DNA from: a bacterium | GTDB taxonomy: Bacteria; Patescibacteriota; Microgenomatia; UBA1400; PJMF01 | DNA length: 37,944 nt | NCBI GenBank assembly: GCA_900299405.1 | Contig: OMJP01000014.1 | Span: 1 to 37,944 of the forward strand | Direction: 5' to 3' | Part shown: piece after piece, positions 1-8,414 of the stretch | Numbering within the stretch: position 1 is the stretch's first letter | Layout: every line of letters begins with the position of its first letter | Notes under the pieces: model-generated | What the model was told of the DNA's origin: nothing | The model's database searches: none | The model's input: the letters and a program-made list of their open reading frames with translations, nothing else | Program-made: the position numbers and the translations under genes

Positions 1-2
1 AA

Positions 3-110
3 ATTCAATCGGTTGCCGAGAAAATGGTAGCAGACGGTGTTGATAGAGATAAAATCCAGGAAAAAATAAATTCATTAACTGCGCAAATTCGTTTGTTGAT
101 AAGCGAGTAG
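3..110 (+). CDS. C-terminal fragment of an unidentified protein (starts before the window)
   Basis: Open frame IQSVAEKMVADGVDRDKIQEKINSLTAQIRLLISE* ending at TAG 108-110. Confidence 0.55.
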   Translation: MQSVAEKMVADGVDRDKIQEKINSLTAQIRLLISE

Positions 111-116
111 CCTTGT

Positions 117-187
117 GCCCCCACCAGGAATCGAACCTGGATTTAAGGTTTAGGAAACCTCCGTTCTATCCGTTGAACTATGGGGGC
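117..187 (-). tRNA. tRNA-Arg (anticodon CCT)
   Basis: Reverse complement GCCCCCATAGTTCAACGGATAGAACGGAGGTTTCCTAAACCTT...GGTTCGATTCCTGGTGGGGGC; 7-bp acceptor, anticodon loop TTCCTAA, T-loop GGTTCGATTCC. Confidence 0.93.
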
Positions 188-211
188 AACGCGGTATATT
201 ATAAATGACTG

Positions 212-892
212 ATGTTCACAAATTCTTTACCGAAAACTATTTTACGCTTGTTGGCTGTATTGGCCTTACTAATTTTTGGCTTGTGGTCCTTTCGTAGCTA
301 CCAAAATGCCCAAGAAAAGCTCGACTCTCTCGATCCTCAAGTTCGCAGTGCTGCCGCCCAAAAAGAGCGCCAAGAGCTCTTGGCTGCTGCTGGGAAATTG
401 ATGGTGCTGCCGGCTGGTGAGCCGCTGATTTTTGACATCGAAAATGCTGAAGCCATGGCACAGTCGCAGCCATTTTTTGCTAATGTTCAGGAAGGTGACA
501 AGGTTTTGATCTATGTCCAAGCTGGCAAAAGCATTATTTATTCCCCTGCGCGCAATATTATTGTCAATGTCGGCACTTTGTCGGTCAGTGGGGCTAGTTT
601 GCCGCTCGACACCGAAAACCCGCTCCAGGTGGAAATCAGGGGCGGAGGAGCCAGTCAGGAACGGTTGGCTGCTTTGGAAGAGCAGTTGGCTGATTTGGTT
701 GAGATCACCGCGATCACTGCCGCTGCCAATGATGACTACCAGGGTCCGACGATTGTGGCGCTGACTACTGACGAAGAACGACTGCAGCAGGCTCAGATTT
801 TTGCCTCCAGCCTCGGCATACGTTTGGCAGATCAACTTCCCGCCGGTGAAGCCAGCAGCAGTGCGGAGGTAGTGCTGATTGTTGGCAATTAG
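212..892 (+). CDS. Hypothetical membrane-anchored protein (N-terminal TM helix, extracytoplasmic domain)
   Basis: 226-aa ORF with hydrophobic N-terminus (ILRLLAVLALLIFGLW); -10-like TATAAA 6 nt upstream of ATG. Confidence 0.75.
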   Translation: MFTNSLPKTILRLLAVLALLIFGLWSFRSYQNAQEKLDSLDPQVRSAAAQKERQELLAAAGKLMVLPAGEPLIFDIENAEAMAQSQPFFANVQEGDKVLIYVQAGKSIIYSPARNIIVNVGTLSVSGASLPLDTENPLQVEIRGGGASQERLAALEEQLADLVEITAITAAANDDYQGPTIVALTTDEERLQQAQIFASSLGIRLADQLPAGEASSSAEVVLIVGN

Positions 893-920
893 CACCAATT
901 TTATTTTCTTAATAGAATTT

Positions 921-1156
921 AATTGAACAAATCTGCTACCTCAGGAATTTCTCCCAGCATTTCAATGACTTTTTCCCCTTTGGGGAGTTTTAAGAGTTGT
1001 TCTTTAAATAGCGCTAATAATTCTGGATACAGTCTCAGTTCTTGTCATGTATTGCTTTCCTCTTTCCAGAGGAGTTGATCGATGACGCTGTGTTATATTT
1101 TGATCATTATTCGGCGGAATAAGGTTTCTGTCTATTTCTTTTATGCTAAACGGCAT
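921..1156 (-). pseudogene. Probable gene remnant (frame-disrupted)
   Basis: Minus strand encodes MPFSIKEIDRNLIPPNNDQNITQRH... in one frame and HSVIDQLLWKEESNT(TGA)QELRLYPELLALFKEQLLKLPKGEKVIEMLGEIPEVADLFN* in another. Confidence 0.4.
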
Positions 1157-1211
1157 ATTTTATTTCCTTTCTTTTTTTGTAGTGCTTCGCAAGAGCTTCA
1201 GAATCAAAGTG

Positions 1212-1284
1212 TCGGGGATGGCAGACTCGAACTGCCGACCTCGCCGTCCCGAACGGCGCGCGCTACCACCTGCGCTAATCCCCG
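1212..1284 (-). tRNA. tRNA-Pro (anticodon CGG)
   Basis: Reverse complement CGGGGATTAGCGCAGGTGGTAGCGCGCGCCGTTCGGGACGGCGAGGTCGGCAGTTCGAGTCTGCCATCCCCGA; acceptor CGGGGAT/ATCCCCG, loop TTCGGGA. Confidence 0.92.
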
Positions 1285-1303
1285 GTGGAAGCTGAATTCT
1301 AAC

Positions 1304-2668
1304 CTATTTTAGCTCGATCGCGTAGAGATTTTGCGGCGAATCAGGGCTGAAAGAAGTAAGAATCAGCACCTTGCTGCCATCTGGCCAAGGGTAGACAAAG
1401 CCAGGTTCGAACGGACCAGCATACACCACCGTGTTGTTGGTGCCGTCATATTCCATGATATGTACTTGATCAGGAGTGGCAAAAAGAACATGTTTCGAGT
1501 CAGGCATCCACTGTAGGGTATTGATCGCCAGTGAAGTGTGATGGACTTGGAAACGACGAGCAGTCTCGGCAGTAGTTTCGGCCTGCAGTCTGGCAAAAGC
1601 ACTCGGAGAACTTTCCAGCGATTGAGCTGGACCATAAAGATCAGTCGCCAGTAAGTGTTTCGCTACCCAGCGATCACCAGTTTCCGTACCGATGAAAAAG
1701 TTGCGATCTTCTTCGGCATCATAAACATAAATATCGTCAGGAGTGAGCGTGCGAGTTTCTGGCTGAGTGTTGCGGGAAGGCACCGGTGGCACAATGTCAT
1801 CGGGCAAAGTAATCGCTGCCGTGGCAGTGTACATCATCCGTTTTTTATCAGGTGACAAGTAAACATTTTTGGCAGAACTAGTGGCGATCTGCACCATTTC
1901 CTCCGGAATCTCCTCGAGGAATTGACGCTCGCGGATATACATTTCTTCCTCCCATTCCGACAGCACTTGTTGACGCTTCCAAGCGATATCTGGCTGGTTG
2001 TTGAGATTTACTTTGTTACCCACCTCGATCACCATCTCTTTAGTTTCACTCAAGATCATCAGCTCCGCACTGTTCGGTGACCAAATCAGGCTAGCACTTT
2101 CCAGATCGAGACTAGGAACATCAGCGGCGATTTGTTTCGGACCCCTACCCAGAGGAATGAGGTTGTTCGACAGCTCGAGCAGGTACAGTCCGTTTTTGTC
2201 TTCTCCTTGAGCCTGGTTGGTATAGAACACCACTTTTTGGCCATCAGGAGCAGTGACGATGTTGGTAGCACCGGTGAGTGTCAGCGGCGTCAGACTAGGA
2301 GCGATAGGGTAGAGCTGGGCATTGGTTTGGGTCACTAGCTCTTCTTCGATAGTTAGGTTTTTGGTCCAAGGAGAATAACCCTCTTTGCGAATCTCGACCA
2401 AGTATTCACCAGGAGAAAGATAGACAGTGTTGTCAGTGGCAGTTAGCAGTTCGCCATCGACGTAGACCTCAGCACCAGTCGGAAAAGAGTTGGCGCTCAG
2501 TAGGCCAGTTTCTGGCTGAAAACCCTGCTGAGTAAAGCGGAAACCACCTTTGGCATACTGAATCGCGATCGCCGTACCCAGGATAATCAAGGTGGCAGAA
2601 ATCAAGGTATACAGTAACCCAGCATTGACGCCTTTGAAGAGATTTTGGGGAGCGATTTTTTTCAACAT
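1304..2668 (-). CDS. PEGA-domain protein with N-terminal TM anchor and beta-propeller-like C-terminal part
   Basis: 454-aa ORF; PEGA-like segment FPTGAEVYVDGELLTATDNTVYLSPGEYLVEIRKEGYSPWTKNLTI. Confidence 0.8.
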   Translation of the reverse strand: MLKKIAPQNLFKGVNAGLLYTLISATLIILGTAIAIQYAKGGFRFTQQGFQPETGLLSANSFPTGAEVYVDGELLTATDNTVYLSPGEYLVEIRKEGYSPWTKNLTIEEELVTQTNAQLYPIAPSLTPLTLTGATNIVTAPDGQKVVFYTNQAQGEDKNGLYLLELSNNLIPLGRGPKQIAADVPSLDLESASLIWSPNSAELMILSETKEMVIEVGNKVNLNNQPDIAWKRQQVLSEWEEEMYIRERQFLEEIPEEMVQIATSSAKNVYLSPDKKRMMYTATAAITLPDDIVPPVPSRNTQPETRTLTPDDIYVYDAEEDRNFFIGTETGDRWVAKHLLATDLYGPAQSLESSPSAFARLQAETTAETARRFQVHHTSLAINTLQWMPDSKHVLFATPDQVHIMEYDGTNNTVVYAGPFEPGFVYPWPDGSKVLILTSFSPDSPQNLYAIELK

Positions 2669-2721
2669 GATTGCTTAATTGATTGCCCTTCTTGGCAACA
2701 GCGGATATTATAACAGCAGTG

Positions 2722-3741
2722 ATGCTCAAAAGTCTGGACTCATTAAGCAAAGTAATCGCGGTCGATCTCGGCACCGATGTGACGCGAGTGTGGGATAAAA
2801 ACGAGGGCTTGCTGGTCGAGCACCCGAGCTTTTTGGCAGTCGATACTACTTCACAAAAAATTCTCGCTATCGGCAAAGACGCCCAAGAAATGCAAGGCAG
2901 GACAGCGGCGAACGTACAGCTCTTTCGTCCAGTGCAAAAAGGACAGGTCTGGGATGTGGCAGTGGCGCGAGCTTATCTTCAAGCAGTACTCAGAGATGTT
3001 TTGGGTAAAAGTTTTTTGAGCCCGACCTTGGTGCTAAGCGTGCCGGCTAGTTTGCGGCCAGCCATCGAGCAAGAAACCGTGCAGCTAGGCTACAGCCTTG
3101 GGGCGCGAGAAGTGCTGACAGTCGCCCAACCGCTGGCCGCCGCCATCGGCTCCGGCATGCCGGTCGCTGATGCTTCCGGTGGCTTTATTCTCCAGCTGGG
3201 CTTAGGTATCAGCGAAGCCGCGGTGATTTCTCTCGGCACCTTGGTCGGTGTGGAAGCGACTCACCAGGCAGGAGAGTGGTTTGAGCAGCAGATTATTCTC
3301 TCACTCAAAGACATCGGCAAAGTCACCGTCAGCCGTGAAACTGCGCGCGAATTGATCACCAAACTTGCCAGCCTCGATGAAGACTTTAGCTCCTCACTAC
3401 TGGTCACTGGCAAAAGCGAAAAAACCCAAGCACCCAAAGAAGTCGAAATTACTACTCAAGATCTGTACGAACCAACACTGCTAGCAGCGAACAATTACGT
3501 GCGGCTTGTGAAGAAACTGCTGACCAAAATCCCCACTGAACTGACCGTCGATATCGTCGACAAAGGCCTACTGCTCTCTGGTGGCGGCGCCAAACTCCGT
3601 GGTTTGGACGAATACCTGGTGCCCAAGCTCGGCGTGCCAGTCTCGACCGTCGATGAACCCGACCAAGCAGTCATTCGCGGCATGGGCACGATTCTGGAGC
3701 ACCTCGATGAGTATCGCCAAAGTTTGGGGCAGCGGGAGTAA
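2722..3741 (+). CDS. MreB-like actin-family protein (divergent)
   Basis: VIAVDLGTDVTRVW (phosphate-1-like), SVPASLRPAIEQETV, EPLAAAIGSGMPV-like segment, GLLLSGGGAKLRGLDEYL. Track start is 2683; ATG 2722 preferred (homology, -10 TATAAC 7 nt upstream). Confidence 0.8.
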   Translation: MLKSLDSLSKVIAVDLGTDVTRVWDKNEGLLVEHPSFLAVDTTSQKILAIGKDAQEMQGRTAANVQLFRPVQKGQVWDVAVARAYLQAVLRDVLGKSFLSPTLVLSVPASLRPAIEQETVQLGYSLGAREVLTVAQPLAAAIGSGMPVADASGGFILQLGLGISEAAVISLGTLVGVEATHQAGEWFEQQIILSLKDIGKVTVSRETARELITKLASLDEDFSSSLLVTGKSEKTQAPKEVEITTQDLYEPTLLAANNYVRLVKKLLTKIPTELTVDIVDKGLLLSGGGAKLRGLDEYLVPKLGVPVSTVDEPDQAVIRGMGTILEHLDEYRQSLGQRE

Positions 3742-3751
3742 GTCGAGGTTG

Positions 3752-4039
3752 TTAACTCAGTTTGATTTCCAAATTCATTCCCAAAGCATCAGCTAGGCTC
3801 ATTAACACCTCTAGAGTAGCGTTGCGTTGGCCAGTTTCGATTTGGCTCAAGGTAGTGCGGTTGATGTTGGCTTTTTTGGCCAGTTCTGCTTGGCTAATTT
3901 GCTTAGCTTTTCTAGCTCTTCGGAAAGCGAACAACAGCTCGTATTGTCGCGCTCGTTCTTTAATGTGGCGTTGCTCTTCCTCTGGTAAACTGGCGATAAA
4001 ATCGCTTAAAAGAATAGATTTGGGTCGTTTGTTGCTCAT
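3752..4039 (-). CDS. XRE-family HTH antitoxin (HigA-like)
   Basis: AKQISQAELAKKANINRTTLSQIETGQRNATLEVLMSLADALGMNLEIKL, preceded by a RelE/HigB-like ORF. Confidence 0.85.
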   Translation of the reverse strand: MSNKRPKSILLSDFIASLPEEEQRHIKERARQYELLFAFRRARKAKQISQAELAKKANINRTTLSQIETGQRNATLEVLMSLADALGMNLEIKLS

Positions 4040-4056
4040 TTGTTATTCTTCCTTTT

Positions 4057-4401
4057 TTATTTATAAGCTTGCAATCTTTTTTGAGCTAAGCGGATTTCCT
4101 TTATTGGTGTTTTATTAGTTTGTTTTTCAAAAGCAGAAAGCAAAATTATCTCTGGGTGAGCTAAGTAGGCGTAGCAAGCTCGGTATTGTTTCTTTTCCTG
4201 AGCAACTCTCATTTCAAATATTTCGCTAGTTATCTTTTTTGCTTCAGGTTCTTTTAAAAAGCCTTCCTTTTCTAGTGCGACTATCAGCGAAGTGAGCTCC
4301 TCCCTGGCTGGTTGTGAGAATTTTTTAATGCCTCTCGCCGCCCTTTGGTCCATTATTACGACCTTTTTGTTAGTGTTGGGTTTAATGCTAGATTGTTGCA
4401 T
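4057..4401 (-). CDS. RelE/HigB-superfamily (Gp49-like) toxin
   Basis: FEMRVAQEKKQYRACYAYLAHPEIILLSAFEKQTNKTPIKEIRLAQKRLQ pattern; adjacent XRE antitoxin. Start may be internal (MDQRAARG). Confidence 0.82.
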   Translation of the reverse strand: MQQSSIKPNTNKKVVIMDQRAARGIKKFSQPAREELTSLIVALEKEGFLKEPEAKKITSEIFEMRVAQEKKQYRACYAYLAHPEIILLSAFEKQTNKTPIKEIRLAQKRLQAYK

Positions 4402-4458
4402 ATAAACAACAGAAATACAACTAGTTTTTTAAAGTTGCCTTGCATAACTGTTGTTTAT
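4402..4458. promoter_or_regulatory. 11-bp perfect inverted repeat, candidate operator of the higBA-like module
   Basis: ATAAACAACAG (4402-4412) and CTGTTGTTTAT (4448-4458), 35-nt spacer, abutting the toxin start codon. Confidence 0.5.
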
Positions 4459-4515
4459 CTAGCTTAAAAAAATACTTTGACAGAAACCTGACACACAATG
4501 TGCTAAACTAAAAAC

Positions 4516-4851
4516 ATGGCAGAAGCGATTCCCAATTTAGAACTAGTAGAAGCAGCGGAAGGTGGTTTATCCGAAGAATTGATTAGGTCTAGATTGATTG
4601 ACGCTGACACTGTGACCGATGCAGATCTTCAGCTTGTCAAATCTCAAATAGAAGAATTAGCCAAAGAAGAAGGCCTTTCACCAGAGGATGTTTTACATTT
4701 GGTAACTTGGGAATTGGCAGACAAAACTCAGCTAGAGCCCGAAGTTGTTCAAGAAATCACCGAATCTCAGCCAGACCCACGCATATTTAAAGGAAAGCTG
4801 GGAACAATAATTTCTGGCTTGAGAAACCAATCAGCCCTCCAACCCGCTTGA
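4516..4851 (+). CDS. Hypothetical protein
   Basis: 111-aa ORF, -10-like TAAACT 6 nt before ATG, overlaps the next ORF. Confidence 0.65.
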   Translation: MAEAIPNLELVEAAEGGLSEELIRSRLIDADTVTDADLQLVKSQIEELAKEEGLSPEDVLHLVTWELADKTQLEPEVVQEITESQPDPRIFKGKLGTIISGLRNQSALQPA

Positions 4852-4853
4852 TT

Positions 4854-5156
4854 ATGAATGCTTCCCACGAAGACGCCCAAAACCAGAGAAAAAGACCAGA
4901 TCTTTCAAGTGTTGCTGGCGGTCCAAGTTTTTTTGAAAAAGCAACCTTGGCTGACGCCACTCTGGAGGCCGCTAGAGTTGTGGCCAATAATCTTAAGCTT
5001 GATGTTTCTGATCAGGAGCTAGTTGGAATGGTTGAAAAAGCCAACAAGTTTGCTTTAAAAGGAGAAACTAAATTTAGATCAGCCACGGAGGTAGTAACTA
5101 ATGGCTTAATGGACAAATGGAGAGAGCAAAGGGCTGGAATCCAAGAACCTCAATAG
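4854..5156 (+). CDS. Hypothetical protein
   Basis: About 100-aa ORF coupled to the preceding stop (TGATTATGAATG). Confidence 0.55.
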   Translation: MNASHEDAQNQRKRPDLSSVAGGPSFFEKATLADATLEAARVVANNLKLDVSDQELVGMVEKANKFALKGETKFRSATEVVTNGLMDKWREQRAGIQEPQ

Positions 5157-5159
5157 AGT

Positions 5160-6560
5160 TTACAAACTCTTCACCGCTTTTTGAAATTGTTCCCCGCGAT
5201 CGCGGTAGTCTTTGAACATCCCGAAGCTAGCGCTGGCGGGACTCATCAGCATCACTCCTTGAGGGGACATTAGTTCAGCAGCCAGTTGAACCGCCTCAGC
5301 CATTGAGTCGGCAAACTTGATTGTCGGGGCGGTTTTTCCTTGCTGCTCAGCCAGCTTGGTGACGGTGTCAGCCAGGCGCTCACCAGTAGGCTTGAACAAC
5401 ACCAAACCAACCACGTCCTTTTCCAGAATTAATTGAGCGAGATCACCGAAATCCTGATCTCTTTCATAACCACCGGCGATCAGCACCAGCGACTCGCCAA
5501 AACTTTTCAGAGCCTGATAGGTAGCATGGGGATTAGTCGCCAGCGAATCATCATAAAATCGCTGACCATTTTTTTCTGCGACCAGCTGCAGTCGGTGCGG
5601 CAAGCCTTGGAAACTCTGCAATGCCTCACCAATCTCCTCTGGTGAAACGTTGAACAGCCCACCGATAATCACCGCCGGCAAGACATTGTAAAGATTGTGC
5701 TGACCGGGCAGAGGCAGCTGTTTGACGGGCAGCACTGGAAAAGCCTGCTGATTTTTGTTGCGGTAAGTGATGACGTCAGCGCGGACGAAAGCCAAGGATT
5801 CTGGACCCTCTTCCAGACTGTGGCGCAAGTGCTTGCCCTTGCTCAGCGCAGCAGTCTCGGCCACCACTTCGAAAGCAGGATTGTAGATCACCAGATCCTG
5901 CTCAGTTTGGTAGCGAGTGATGGCAGTTTTGGCAGCCTGATAAGCAGCAGTGTCGGGGAAATAATCCAGGTGCTCAGAAGTAATTTCTTGGATGACAGCG
6001 ATTTGTGGACTAACCGTCATGGTGGCCAGCTGATGACTGGAAAGCTCCAGCACCACGATGGTGTCGTCATTTATTTCCTCGAGAATAGACAGCACTGGAG
6101 TGCCGATGTTGCCTGCCAGGATAGCGTCAAAGTTTTGCTGTTTGAGGACATGATGAATCATCGCGGCAGTAGTGCTTTTACCCTTGGTGCCAGTTACGCC
6201 GATGGTGATACCAGAGCAAAGCTCCATGAACAGCTGAGTGTTGGAAGTTAATTGGCTACCGTTTTCGACGGCTTGCTCAATTTCCGGCAAAGTGTGGGGG
6301 ATGCCAGGAGTCTTGAAAATTGTTTGAAAACCATTGATGTTCTCTAGGTAGCCTGGTCCCAGTTGCATGGTAAGATTTTTGTCTTGCTTCAGCGCTTGTT
6401 GTTGCTCTTCATCCAGGTCACCCAGCTCTCTTTCATCAGCGATCGTTAGCTTTTTGTCTGGAAAATGCTGACGGAGAAACCGGTAAGTACTCCAGCCCTC
6501 ACGACCAAAACCGAGGATCAGGATTTCTTTTGTGGCTAGTTGCTTGAGGGAAGTAGTCAT
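5160..6560 (-). CDS. murD: Mur ligase of MurD family (UDP-MurNAc-L-Ala glutamate ligase; possibly MurD2, L-Glu-adding)
   Basis: ATP motif GVTGTKGKSTTAAM, LELSSHQL, SEHLDYFPD, DDSLATNPHAT, LIAGGYERDQDF; adjacent to a MurL-like gene. Confidence 0.9.
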   Translation of the reverse strand: MTTSLKQLATKEILILGFGREGWSTYRFLRQHFPDKKLTIADERELGDLDEEQQQALKQDKNLTMQLGPGYLENINGFQTIFKTPGIPHTLPEIEQAVENGSQLTSNTQLFMELCSGITIGVTGTKGKSTTAAMIHHVLKQQNFDAILAGNIGTPVLSILEEINDDTIVVLELSSHQLATMTVSPQIAVIQEITSEHLDYFPDTAAYQAAKTAITRYQTEQDLVIYNPAFEVVAETAALSKGKHLRHSLEEGPESLAFVRADVITYRNKNQQAFPVLPVKQLPLPGQHNLYNVLPAVIIGGLFNVSPEEIGEALQSFQGLPHRLQLVAEKNGQRFYDDSLATNPHATYQALKSFGESLVLIAGGYERDQDFGDLAQLILEKDVVGLVLFKPTGERLADTVTKLAEQQGKTAPTIKFADSMAEAVQLAAELMSPQGVMLMSPASASFGMFKDYRDRGEQFQKAVKSL

Positions 6561-6581
6561 TTTGGTTGTTGGTTTAGTGGC

Positions 6582-8057
6582 TTAATTGCGCAAGACAGAG
6601 CGAACGATGTTTACTAATTGCTCGTCCAAGTGGTGCTGATCGTTCCATTGCTGCAGTGCTTGCTGAGCATATTGTGCCACATTTGGCTCGTCATGGAGCA
6701 CTTGTTGCTGGACAAAGCCTAGCAAGGCTGGCAAATCCTGATCTGGATGCTGGCGACGGAAATGCTCGATGCTGAGCTGGAAAGCAGCCAGGGTTTCTTC
6801 ATAAGTGCCGATACATTCGAAAGGTTTGTGCTCGTCTTTGCCCAACATCGCCAGCGCGGTTGATTTCAAGCTGGAGTCCTCGAAAAGATTGCTGGGAAAG
6901 ATCGGTCCAACCAGCTCTTTTTCCTCGAGAAATGGATAAAGCACCGTAAAAACAAACAGACACTTGGGACACTGGCAGCACCATTGTTCTTCCTGCTGCT
7001 CACGATTACAGCTTTTGAAAAGCTGCTGGAAACGAGGGCGCTGGGCAAAGGCTGCGGCGATCTGTAGCTCGGTCAGAGGGCGCAGCAACGAGAGATACTC
7101 GGGGGCAGGGGAGAGATAGCGCTCGACATACTGGCGGAAGCGCTGTTCGAACTCGAAAGTCTTGGAGTACTGATGATTGACGGTAGTGCCATGGAAAGGG
7201 ACGTTGCCCTCGTTGGCCGAGAACTCGTTCGCCAGCAGAACTTGCTGATGACCGACTAGCGAAGCCAGCAGACTGGACTCGAAAGCCAGGCGGGCGCTGA
7301 AAGGTGTGTGGCCGTTGAGATAGCCAGCTTGATTGAGCTCGAATAGTTTGGGGTCAAAGGTCCGGCCGATCTGGAACAGTTGCTGTGCTTGGCTGGCTTT
7401 GGCGATTTTGTCAGCAGCGGGTGATTGGGGATGAGAGAGTAGGATGTCATATTCCAGCCCATTTTCCTCGAGAATTTCCACCACTAGGGCGGAATCTTTC
7501 CCCCCTCCCACGGGAACCAAGTACTTAGCTGCAGCTGACTTAGGGTTTGCTGCTGTGGCTGCGGCTTGAACACTCCAGTTGTCATCACTGTCGCTGATCA
7601 ATTCGACAAAATCTGTTGGCGTAAAATCGATGTCGTTGGTGTAGAAAAACTCACCCATGCCCTTGAGCAGCAGCTCTTTCCACCAGGAGAGTTGGTCGTC
7701 GTCGAGCTGTCCGGCCTCGATCACGATGGTTGGTGAGGCCGCCACTTTCCAGTAGCTGAACATTTCGATGAGCCCCAAGTGAAACACCCAGTTATTCAGG
7801 TTCGCTTGGTTAGCATTATTCAAGAACTCCTGGCTCAAGGGGAAAATCTTGATTTGGGGTTGGAAAATAATCTCTGGCTCCAGCTCGAAAGTGAAATCGA
7901 TCACCAGCTCGTCATTGATGATTTGCCAGGCAAATTTGCGGTAAAAAAAGCAATGGTGTTTGGCTCGCAGCTGCGCAACTGTCATGCTTCCATTATATGT
8001 CAGAAACCGCGAAAACCAAGCTGGCAACGAGCTTGCAGAAGTGAAAAATTCAGTCAT
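6582..8057 (-). CDS. murL: MurL-like UDP-MurNAc-L-Ala-L-Glu epimerase
   Basis: PP-loop-like PVGGGKDSALV, LLANEFSANEGNVPFHG, WCCQCPKCLFVFTVL; 21 bp upstream of murD. Start may be MTVAQLRAKHH (7984). Confidence 0.75.
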   Translation of the reverse strand: MTEFFTSASSLPAWFSRFLTYNGSMTVAQLRAKHHCFFYRKFAWQIINDELVIDFTFELEPEIIFQPQIKIFPLSQEFLNNANQANLNNWVFHLGLIEMFSYWKVAASPTIVIEAGQLDDDQLSWWKELLLKGMGEFFYTNDIDFTPTDFVELISDSDDNWSVQAAATAANPKSAAAKYLVPVGGGKDSALVVEILEENGLEYDILLSHPQSPAADKIAKASQAQQLFQIGRTFDPKLFELNQAGYLNGHTPFSARLAFESSLLASLVGHQQVLLANEFSANEGNVPFHGTTVNHQYSKTFEFEQRFRQYVERYLSPAPEYLSLLRPLTELQIAAAFAQRPRFQQLFKSCNREQQEEQWCCQCPKCLFVFTVLYPFLEEKELVGPIFPSNLFEDSSLKSTALAMLGKDEHKPFECIGTYEETLAAFQLSIEHFRRQHPDQDLPALLGFVQQQVLHDEPNVAQYAQQALQQWNDQHHLDEQLVNIVRSVLRN

Positions 8058-8414
8058 TTTTTAAGCCAAATTTTCGGGTCTTGAATGGCAATTTTTGCTG
8101 TAGTTTTTTACCAAAGTCCAAAAATCAGGTTTTTCAAGGTTTTATTCGAAAAAATCTGTGTTCGAAAATAGCAAAAAAGAAACAATTTTGCCGAAATTCA
8201 ATCATTTTTGTATTTTGAGTTTTGCTGAGGAGTTTTGGGTTTTGCGGTAGAATAGAAAGTTTTACCCCTAAAAAACCCAAAAATTGGCGTTTTTAGTAAA
8301 ATTTGGCAAAAATAGGTCGCCGCGATGGTGGGGAAACTGCTAAAATAGAGAAAATCTAGGCAAAAGTTTCGGCGAATCTTCAGTTCTCTGGCTGGAATTT
8401 TTGACTGACAAACG

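Noticed and set aside
269-898. 209-aa minus-strand ORF opposite 212-892
   Set aside because: Antisense frame; the + frame has a membrane-anchor organisation and promoter
921-1156. UGA recoding (Gly as in Gracilibacteria/SR1, or Trp)
   Set aside because: Other ORFs end at TGA with sensible C-termini, and the relic also contains TAA and a frame change
1082-1312. Plus-strand ORF containing DGRLELPTSPSRTARATTCANPRW
   Set aside because: Translation of the antisense strand of tRNA-Pro, a common annotation artefact
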